Source of the DNA: Solirubrobacterales bacterium
GTDB lineage: Bacteria > Actinomycetota > Thermoleophilia > Solirubrobacterales > Solirubrobacteraceae
Direction: 5' to 3'
Assembly: GCA_009781575.1 (NCBI GenBank)
Contig: WQXW01000098.1
Span: 1-6,706, forward strand
Length of the DNA stretch: 6,706 nucleotides
Both the position numbers and the translations under genes were made by a program. Of the stretch, positions 1-5,017 are shown one piece after another. The notes beneath the pieces were generated by a model that was not told the DNA's origin, did not search any database, and saw nothing but the letters and a program-made list of their open reading frames with translations. The stretch's first letter is position 1, and each line of letters starts with the position of its first letter.

Positions 1-45
1 ACGCCCCGGTGTTGGACGCCCCGGTGTTGGACGCCCCGGTGTTGC
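1..45. repeat. 15-bp tandem repeat, three copies, at the window edge
   Basis: The unit acgccccggtgttgg occurs three times head to tail; the third copy differs only in its last base. The array may continue to the left of the window. The period is a multiple of three, so it could encode a pentapeptide repeat; read on the minus strand one frame gives Asn-Thr-Gly-Ala-Ser repeated. It lies 5 bases past the stop of the minus-strand phosphatase gene. It could be the start of a repeat-containing coding region beyond the edge or a non-coding minisatellite. The window does not decide between these. Confidence 0.9.
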
Positions 46-50
46 GCCCC

Positions 51-1247
51 TCATCGCACGGTCAGCCACAGCGCGGCCACATCGTCGATCAGCTCCTCCA
101 CGCTGCCGCGCACCCGCTCGATCAGCTGCTCGACGAACTGCCCGTCCCCCCGCTCCGGCACGCCATGGGCCGGCCGCGCGCCGCCGCCGGCGCCACCGGC
201 CGTGGCGGCGTGCAGCTCGCCCACGACCCTCACGAGCTGCTCCGCCCCGAGGCGGTGGCGTCCGCTGCGCACGGGCGCCTCGATCAGACCGTCGGTGTAG
301 AGCAGCACCGACCACGGCGCGTCCAACTCGACCTCCGTGGCGGGCCAGTCCGAGCGCAGCGCCAGGCCGAGCGGCGGCCCCGTGCTGCCCGAGATCAGCC
401 GCGCGCCGTGGCGGTCCACCACGATCGGCAGCGGGTGGCCCGCCAGGCGCATCTCCAGTTGGCGGCGGTCGGGGGAGATCGCCAGCATGCAGAGGGTGGA
501 GAAGAAGTCCTCGTTGTGGCGCTCGTGCACCAGCACCTGCTCGAGCGTGCGCAGCAGCTCCGCTCCGTCGCTGCCGGCCAGCGCCAGGGTGCGCCAGGCG
601 ATCCGCAGCGAGGTGCCCAGCGCGGCTTCTTCCACCGAGTGGCCCGACACGTCGCCCACCACCGCGCGGATCGAACCGTCGGTGCGCTCGACCGCGTCCA
701 GGAAATCGCCGCCCAGCACCGCACCGCCCCGCCCGGGGCGGTATCCGATCGAGACCCCCACGCGCGGGTCGGCGATCAGCGGCGTGGGCAGCAGCCCCCG
801 CTCGAGCCGCGCGTACTCGCCCGCCTGCAGATGCACTTCGCGCAGCTCCAGCATCGATCGCTCCGCGCGCCTGCGCTCGGTGGCGTAGCGGATCGCGCGC
901 GCCAGCAGCGGCCCGCCGCCGGCGCCCTTGACCAGGTAGTCCTGCGCGCCCTCCGCCAGCGCCCGCACGCCGAGCTGCTCGTCGTCGAGGCGCGTCAGCA
1001 CGATCACCGCGGCGTCGCGCGCCAGGCCGCACACCCAGCGCAGGCTCGACAGCGGCGACGCGCCGGAGGTGTCGAGATCGAGCAGCACGCACTCCACGCC
1101 CTCCCCCAGCGGCTTGGCGGCCTGCGCCAGGCTGCTCACCCACTCGACCGGCGGCGCCCCCGAGAGCTCGGCGAGCTGTTCGCGCACGAGCCTGGCATCG
1201 TCCTCATCGGACTCGATGAGGAGAACCCTGCTGGGGCGCCCCTCTAT
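51..1247 (-). CDS. Response-regulator receiver / PP2C (SpoIIE-RsbU type) serine phosphatase
   Basis: Probably a cytoplasmic phosphatase that dephosphorylates a STAS anti-sigma antagonist, with its activity gated by phosphorylation of its own receiver domain. Counting from the proposed AUA start (398 residues), residues 7-108 form a receiver. It has the acidic pocket E12/D14, the likely phospho-acceptor D57 in LLDLD, T85 and K107. The second acidic-pocket position is Ser13, which is slightly atypical. A Gly-rich linker and an Arg/Glu-rich helix (about 109-150) lead to a PP2C domain from about 150 to 350. Its metal-binding motifs are GGDF (D181), GDVSGH (D199) and YTDG (D319), with LAGHPLP in between, so it should be active. 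The first standard start codon, GTG at 1187, would remove beta-strand 1 and the acidic pocket, so the gene must begin further upstream. The only plausible initiation site is ATA at 1247-1245, six bases after GGAGG and overlapping the stop of the upstream STAS gene. No ATG, GTG or TTG occurs in frame in the nearby upstream sequence I checked. The final 60 or so residues are an Ala/Gly-rich, then helical, tail of unknown role. Function is well supported; the exact start is inferred. Confidence 0.92.
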   Translation of the reverse strand: MEGRPSRVLLIESDEDDARLVREQLAELSGAPPVEWVSSLAQAAKPLGEGVECVLLDLDTSGASPLSSLRWVCGLARDAAVIVLTRLDDEQLGVRALAEGAQDYLVKGAGGGPLLARAIRYATERRRAERSMLELREVHLQAGEYARLERGLLPTPLIADPRVGVSIGYRPGRGGAVLGGDFLDAVERTDGSIRAVVGDVSGHSVEEAALGTSLRIAWRTLALAGSDGAELLRTLEQVLVHERHNEDFFSTLCMLAISPDRRQLEMRLAGHPLPIVVDRHGARLISGSTGPPLGLALRSDWPATEVELDAPWSVLLYTDGLIEAPVRSGRHRLGAEQLVRVVGELHAATAGGAGGGARPAHGVPERGDGQFVEQLIERVRGSVEELIDDVAALWLTVR

Positions 1248-1642
1248 GGCGCTCCTCCGGCCTCCTCCGCCGCCCCGCCGCCGGCCAGGAGCGCGGTGGC
1301 CTGCTCGGTGTCGCTCGCCACGTTGAGGTGCTGGTCCAGGCCGGTCAGCGCCAGCACGTGCTGCACGTCCTCGCTGGGTTGCAACAGCACCAGCACACCG
1401 CCCTCGTCGGCCAGCTCGCGGTGGAGATGCAACACCGCGCGCAGCCCGCTCGAGTCGATGAACTCCACGCCCGCCAGGTCCATGATCACGCGGGTCGCGT
1501 GCTGCTCGCGGCGCGCCGCGGTGATCCTCTCCTGCATGGTCGGCGCCACCGCCATGTCCACTTCGCCCGCCACGATCGCGCGCATCGGAGCGCCGTCGCC
1601 GCCCTCGAAGCGCAGGGCCAGCTGAGAAGGAAGAGCATCCAT
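1244..1642 (-). CDS. STAS-domain anti-sigma-factor antagonist (SpoIIAA/RsbV-like)
   Basis: A 132-residue single-domain protein, the usual size for the SpoIIAA/RsbV family. These proteins bind an anti-sigma-factor kinase when unphosphorylated and so release a sigma factor. The fold signature is clear: a GEVD strand-turn at residues 26-29, then a hydrophobic strand leading to FIDSSGL at 61-67. Ser64, after Asp63, aligns with the phosphorylated serine of SpoIIAA. A C-terminal helix and an Ala/Gly-rich tail follow. The frame is open upstream to 2194, but that extension is Arg/Ser-rich shadow sequence antisense to the hydrolase gene; ATG at 1642 puts the STAS fold at the N-terminus. GGAGG lies 11 bases upstream, slightly far. 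The gene is first in an operon with the receiver-phosphatase, its probable dephosphorylating enzyme. The matching kinase and sigma factor are not in the window, so which regulon it controls is unknown. Confidence 0.92.
   Translation of the reverse strand: MDALPSQLALRFEGGDGAPMRAIVAGEVDMAVAPTMQERITAARREQHATRVIMDLAGVEFIDSSGLRAVLHLHRELADEGGVLVLLQPSEDVQHVLALTGLDQHLNVASDTEQATALLAGGGAAEEAGGAP
1252..1258 (-). promoter_or_regulatory. Ribosome binding site for the receiver-phosphatase gene (inside the end of the STAS gene)
   Basis: GGAGGAG lies within the last codons of the upstream STAS gene. There are six bases between its GGAGG core and the ATA at 1247. This strong Shine-Dalgarno match at ideal spacing is the main reason for placing the phosphatase start at ATA rather than at GTG 1187. 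Translation is probably coupled to termination of the STAS gene. Confidence 0.6.
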
Positions 1643-1800
1643 CGGGCCAGTATCCTCCAATGCGCGCCTCACGCTATCAGCCGTGGAGCGCCTCCGGGAG
1701 TCGGCGCACCGCTGCGCGAGCCGGCCTCGCGCCGTGGCGTGAGCGCGGGCGGGCGGCCGCTCAGGGGCGCCCGCACCACATCGAACTCGAGGTCGCGTTG
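1643..1800. other. Divergent intergenic region between the STAS operon and the GH76 gene
   Basis: About 158 bases separate the two divergent starts. Apart from the candidate -10 for the STAS gene, I see only a 7-bp inverted pair, CTCACGC (1668-1674) and GCGTGAG (1737-1743). These are 62 bases apart and could be an operator or chance. The plus-strand frame of the hydrolase is open through this region, with an ATG at 1660. That ATG lacks a ribosome binding site and would put about 47 Arg/Ala-rich residues before the signal peptide. Confidence 0.5.
1649..1654 (-). promoter_or_regulatory. Candidate -10 element of the STAS-phosphatase operon (possibly leaderless)
   Basis: GATACT reads toward the STAS gene and ends six bases before its ATG. 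It keeps the A at position 2 and T at position 6 of the actinobacterial TAnnnT element. If used, the transcript would begin at or next to the start codon, and the overlapping GGAGG (1654-1658) would not be in the message. This is pattern recognition only; I see no clear -35 element. Confidence 0.3.
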
Positions 1801-3198
1801 TTGGTCCGTGTAACGGTGATCCCATTGGGCAGGCCCTCGGGGAGCGCGCTCGCGCTCCTGACAGCCGCATGCATCTACCTGGCCGTTCCCTCCGCCGCCG
1901 GCGCCGCCGCGGGTGCGTCCGAAGGCGGGGTCCAGGCTCCCACCAACACGCGCCCGGCGCCCGCGTCGCGATCGACGAAGCCGGCGACAGAGCCGGCGAC
2001 GAAGTCCGTGGCGAAGCCGGCGAAAAGGCCGGCGACGAAGTCCGTGGGGACGCCGCCAAAGGAGCCGGCGAAGAGGTCCGCGGGGCCTCCGACGAAGCCC
2101 GCCAGGAAGCCCGCCAGGCGGCCGGCGAGGAGGCCGAAGCGGCCCGCCAAGAGCCGCCGGTCCACGAGAGAGACGTTGCACGGCAACCCCGCACGCGGGA
2201 TCCTCGCGTTCGAAGCGATGCAACAGTCGTACTTCGTCTCCGGTGCGGACCTGTACCGGGGCGAACCGTACGCGTTTCTGTGGCCGTTCTCGCAGACGCT
2301 GGCGGCGACGGTCACGCTGGCCCAGATCCCGAGCCAGCGGGCGAGGTTCGAGCAGGAACTGCACGTGCGCCTGGCGGGCCTGAGCCACTACTGGCAGCCC
2401 ACCACCTCTCCCCCCTCCTATGCCAGCGCGGCGGTGCCGCCGCTGGGACCCGGCGGGGACAGCTTCTACGACGACAACGAGTGGGTGGGGCTCGAGCTGG
2501 TGCGGGCATACGAGCTCCAGCCCGAACCGCAACTGCTCTCCCAAGCGCAGCAGATCATGAACTTCGTGATCGCCGGCTGGCAATCGCAGCCGGAACTGCC
2601 CTGCGCCGGGGGGGTGCCGTTCTCCACTGCCGCCAACAACACCGACCGCAACACGATCACCGACGGCCCGGGGGCGGAGCTGGGGGTGCGGCTGTATCAG
2701 CTGACCGGCAACAGTGCCTACCTGCAGTTCGCGGAGCGCGCTTACGAATGGGTGCGCCAGTGCCTGCTCGAATCGAACGGCCTCTACGCCGATCACATCG
2801 AAACGAGTGGCACGATCGATCACTCGCTGTGGAGCTACAACCAGGGCGTCATGATCGGCGCGGGTGTGCTCCTCTACCAGGCCACCCAGGACGGCATGTA
2901 CCTCGCCCAGGCGCGCCACACCGCGGCGGCCGCGCTGACGCACTTCACGCTGCAACGGCTCGACAGCGAAGTGCCGTTCTTCGTGTCGATCTACATGCGC
3001 AACCTGCTGTATCTCGACTCGGTCACCCACGACCCCCCGGGCGCGAAGCTCGCCCAGGAATACGTCAACCACGCGTGGCAGCACCGCGTGGGGGGCGTGT
3101 TCCTGTTCGGCTCGCCACCCGGCGCGGATCTGCTGGGCCAGGCCGCGATCGTGCAGGTCTACGGGCTGCTCAGCACCCCGCCCAAGACCTACTTCTAG
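1801..3198 (+). CDS. Secreted GH76-family glycoside hydrolase (alpha-1,6-mannanase-like)
   Basis: Probably an exported endo-acting hydrolase of the (alpha/alpha)6-barrel GH76 family, whose known members cut alpha-1,6-mannan backbones. From TTG 1801 it has 465 residues. A signal peptide has Arg3/Arg11, then a hydrophobic core from about 15 to 33 ending in a small-residue stretch near 37. Cys24 is not a good lipobox because the preceding residues are Thr-Ala-Ala and the hydrophobic core continues after it. Residues 58-120 are a low-complexity Lys/Arg/Pro/Ala linker (21 of 63 residues basic). The catalytic domain runs from about 133 to 465. It has FYDDNEWVGLEL with the family's paired acidic residues at Asp224-Asp225, a NTDRNTITDGPGAEL stretch, and YNQGVMIGA at 346-354, all GH76 hallmarks. 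Start choice is uncertain: TTG 1798 or 1801 follow GAGG at 1789-1792, while GTG 1816 gives a shorter signal peptide without a ribosome site. It lies 43 bases upstream of an L,D-transpeptidase gene on the same strand, suggesting a role in the organism's own envelope polysaccharide. Substrate is not provable here. Confidence 0.88.
   Translation: MVRVTVIPLGRPSGSALALLTAACIYLAVPSAAGAAAGASEGGVQAPTNTRPAPASRSTKPATEPATKSVAKPAKRPATKSVGTPPKEPAKRSAGPPTKPARKPARRPARRPKRPAKSRRSTRETLHGNPARGILAFEAMQQSYFVSGADLYRGEPYAFLWPFSQTLAATVTLAQIPSQRARFEQELHVRLAGLSHYWQPTTSPPSYASAAVPPLGPGGDSFYDDNEWVGLELVRAYELQPEPQLLSQAQQIMNFVIAGWQSQPELPCAGGVPFSTAANNTDRNTITDGPGAELGVRLYQLTGNSAYLQFAERAYEWVRQCLLESNGLYADHIETSGTIDHSLWSYNQGVMIGAGVLLYQATQDGMYLAQARHTAAAALTHFTLQRLDSEVPFFVSIYMRNLLYLDSVTHDPPGAKLAQEYVNHAWQHRVGGVFLFGSPPGADLLGQAAIVQVYGLLSTPPKTYF
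1972..2160 (+). repeat. Lys/Pro/Arg-rich low-complexity coding repeat in the GH76 gene
   Basis: This segment encodes degenerate KPA/RPA-type repeats. A 20-bp unit, gccggcgacgaagtccgtgg, occurs exactly at 1992-2011 and again at 2028-2047, 36 bases apart (12 codons). The frame is therefore kept and the segment probably grew by in-frame duplication. The encoded stretch resembles histone-H1-like or wall-threading linkers and links the signal peptide to the catalytic domain. Confidence 0.85.
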
Positions 3199-3228
3199 GC
3201 GAGCGCGCACAACATCGGGCGGGGGTCC

Positions 3229-3234
3229 TATCCT
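3229..3234 (+). promoter_or_regulatory. Candidate -10 element for the L,D-transpeptidase gene (possibly leaderless)
   Basis: TATCCT ends seven bases before the ATG at 3242, the spacing expected if transcription starts at the start codon. The GAGG before that ATG directly abuts it and is too close to be a normal ribosome site, which fits a leaderless message. The 43-base gap after the hydrolase gene shows no convincing terminator, so read-through from upstream is also possible. Confidence 0.35.
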
Positions 3235-3241
3235 TTCGAGG

Positions 3242-4882
3242 ATGGCGAGCTCGCCGTGGATGGCGCGAACGCGCGCCCCGGCCAGGTCGAGACCCGCTGC
3301 GCCGCTGCTGGCGCTCGGTGCGGTCGTGCTCGCGCTCCTCCTGTTCGTGCTGGCCGTGGTGGTGTGGTCGGGCGCGTCCCTCTCCAGCGACGGCACCGCG
3401 TTGGCGCAGGTGGGCATCCAGCCGTTCGGCGGCACACTCGAGCGGGTGCGCGCGTTCGGGCCCCACCAACGGGCGATCCCGCTGTCGGTGCACGGCGACC
3501 GGGTCACCCCGCTCGTCAAGCTGACGCCGGGCGAGGCGGTGACGATCGAAGCGGTGGTGCGCCGACCGGGCTGGAGCAGCTGGGCTCTGGGCGCGCTCCA
3601 GCACGAGCGGCTCACCGTGCACGCGCCGGTCGCGCGGGTGTCCCAGGAATGGATGACCGTGCCCAATGGCTCCTCGCCCCGCGTGGAATTCGACCAACCG
3701 GTGGCGGCGGTGGCGTATGGCAGCGGTGGCCACCTGACGCGACGCACGTTGATCGCGGGCGCGCGCTCGATCTCGCTCGGCCCCCAGCCGGCCGCCGGCA
3801 CGACGCTCGTCGCGGCGGCGGCGCGCCCCTGGGAGCGCCTGGGCGCGCCCACGCCGGTCAGCTGGTTCCCCGCGTCGCGTACGCCGATCGTGGTCCCGAG
3901 CCCCGCCGCGCGCTCCAACGTCACTCCGTCGAGCCCGATACGCCTCACCTTCTCGCAGCCCGTGGCCCAGGTGCTGGGCGCGCGCCGTCCCACGCTCACG
4001 CCCAACATCGCGGGACACTGGCGAGAATTGGACAGCCACACGATCGTGTTCCAGCCCGAGGGGTTTGGCGCGCCGCTGGCGAGCACGCTCCACATGACCC
4101 TCCCGCGGGCGCTCTCGATCGCGGGCGACGGACCGTCGGCGGGATCGCAGACTCCGACAGCGAGCCTCGAATGGACGGTCCCGCCCGGATCGACCCTGCG
4201 CCTGCAACAGCTGCTGGCGCAGGTCGGCTATCTGCCGCTGCGCTGGTCGCGCGCGGGCGCCACGGTCCCCCACACCGCGGCCGCCGAGGTCGCCGCGGCC
4301 ACGAGCCCGCCGCCGGGGCGGTTCACGTGGCGCTACCCCAACACCCCCGGCTCGATGCGCGCGCTGTGGAGCGAAGGCCAGATGAACACCATCACCAAGG
4401 GCGCGGTGATGATGTTCGAGAGCGAACACGGCATGACCGCCGACGGCGAAGCCGGCGAGGCCGTGTGGCGCACGCTGATCGACGACGCCATCAACGGCCG
4501 GCGGCACGGAGGCGGTTACAACTACGTGTACGTGCACCGCGAAGTGCCGGAGAGCGTGGCGCTCTGGCACGACGGCTCCACCGTGCTCACCGCGCCCGCC
4601 AACACCGGCATCGCGGGCGCCGAAACCGAACTGGGCACGTTCCCCGTGTTCGAGCACATACCGGAAGGCACGATGGAAGGCACCAACCCCGACGGCTCCC
4701 ACTACAAGGACGAAGGCATCAAGTGGATCAGCTACTTCAACGGCGGCGACGCGCTGCACAACTTCAACCGCGCCTCGTTCGGCACCCCCCAGAGCCTCGG
4801 CTGCGTGGAGCTCCCCCTGGAAGCCTCCGCCAAGCTCTGGCACTACACCCCGATAGGCACGCTCGTCACGATCGCCGCCTGA
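3242..4882 (+). CDS. Membrane-anchored L,D-transpeptidase (YkuD) with Ig-like and peptidoglycan-binding regions
   Basis: Probably forms 3-3 peptidoglycan cross-links, or attaches molecules to stem peptides, outside the membrane. The 546 residues run as follows. A basic N-terminus leads to one transmembrane segment (about 21-42), so the protein is likely anchored with its bulk outside. Two Ig-like (Big_5-type) strands begin near 134 (MTVPNGSSPRVEF) and 231 (SSPIRLTFSQPV). A peptidoglycan-binding-like helical region spans about 320-420 (RLQQLLAQVGYL, then GAVMMFESEHGMTADGEAGEAVW). The YkuD catalytic domain runs from about 426 to the end. His506 and Cys521 are the expected catalytic pair, but the active-site motif reads SLGCVEL instead of the usual [S/T]HGC followed by Val/Ile and Arg/Asn. 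I recall SLGC variants in actinobacterial members, so it is probably active. ATG 3242 was chosen as the first start; ATG 3260 is in frame, keeps the transmembrane segment and is a real alternative. It lies between a secreted hydrolase and, convergently, a secreted repeat protein. Confidence 0.9.
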   Translation: MASSPWMARTRAPARSRPAAPLLALGAVVLALLLFVLAVVVWSGASLSSDGTALAQVGIQPFGGTLERVRAFGPHQRAIPLSVHGDRVTPLVKLTPGEAVTIEAVVRRPGWSSWALGALQHERLTVHAPVARVSQEWMTVPNGSSPRVEFDQPVAAVAYGSGGHLTRRTLIAGARSISLGPQPAAGTTLVAAAARPWERLGAPTPVSWFPASRTPIVVPSPAARSNVTPSSPIRLTFSQPVAQVLGARRPTLTPNIAGHWRELDSHTIVFQPEGFGAPLASTLHMTLPRALSIAGDGPSAGSQTPTASLEWTVPPGSTLRLQQLLAQVGYLPLRWSRAGATVPHTAAAEVAAATSPPPGRFTWRYPNTPGSMRALWSEGQMNTITKGAVMMFESEHGMTADGEAGEAVWRTLIDDAINGRRHGGGYNYVYVHREVPESVALWHDGSTVLTAPANTGIAGAETELGTFPVFEHIPEGTMEGTNPDGSHYKDEGIKWISYFNGGDALHNFNRASFGTPQSLGCVELPLEASAKLWHYTPIGTLVTIAA

Positions 4883-4986
4883 GGGCTCCCATCGCCGCCT
4901 GAGCGTCCGCGGTCGTGCAGCGGCGGTCGTCGTGCAGCGCAAGGACTCGCGGTCGCGGGCTCGCGGTCGCAGCCGATGGCTCGCGG
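4871..4986. repeat. Cluster of short direct repeats in the convergent intergenic region
   Basis: Three pairs of direct repeats lie one after another. The first is atcgccgcctgag at 4871-4883 and 4891-4903; its first copy contains the stop codon of the transpeptidase gene, and the whole is an imperfect 20-bp tandem duplication. The second is gtcgtgcagcg at 4912-4922 and 4929-4939. The third is ctcgcggtcgc at 4946-4956 and 4960-4970, with a partial third copy at 4979-4986. They look like replication-slippage products; no function is evident. Confidence 0.75.
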
Positions 4987-4991
4987 CCCGC

Positions 4992-5017
4992 GCTGTCAGC
5001 CCCGGCCCGGGTTCAGC
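4992..5017. terminator. Weak candidate hairpin between the convergent genes
   Basis: An outer GCTG/CAGC pair (4992-4995 with 5014-5017) encloses an inner CCCG-GCC-CGGG stem-loop (5001-5011). It sits just past and over the stop of the minus-strand gene, where a terminator is expected. There is no U-tract, the stem is broken by asymmetric unpaired bases, and chance hairpins are common at this GC content. Low confidence. Confidence 0.2.

Noticed and set aside
1..45. A CRISPR array
   Set aside because: The 15-bp units are directly adjacent with no spacers; it is a tandem repeat.
9..1625. A 538-codon open frame on the plus strand opposite the STAS-phosphatase operon
   Set aside because: It is antisense to two clearly recognisable protein families, has no domain sense and is rich in Arg/His/Gln/Pro. 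It is a GC-rich shadow frame.
1861..1875. A lipoprotein signal (lipobox) at Cys24 of the hydrolase
   Set aside because: Thr occupies the position that should be Leu/Val/Ile, and the hydrophobic core continues past the Cys; signal peptidase I cleavage near residue 37 is more likely.
1869..2170. A second plus-strand frame giving an Ala/Glu/Gly repeat that resembles a late-embryogenesis-abundant or apolipoprotein-like helix
   Set aside because: It is the out-of-frame reading of the Lys/Pro linker. The linker's own frame joins the signal peptide and GH76 domain without a break, and the other frame degenerates downstream.
1875..2315. A minus-strand Gly/Ala/Phe-rich repeat protein opposite the linker
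   Set aside because: Its repeats only mirror the in-frame duplications of the hydrolase linker; there is no ribosome site or independent support.
1669..4095. An 808-codon open frame on the minus strand opposite the GH76 and transpeptidase genes
   Set aside because: It is antisense to both genes with recognisable motifs and runs through their intergenic gap. Composition is Arg/Pro-rich shadow.
4955..4991. A terminator hairpin with arms GCGGGC and GCCCGC
   Set aside because: Six-base arms around a 25-base loop without a U-tract are expected by chance at this GC content.
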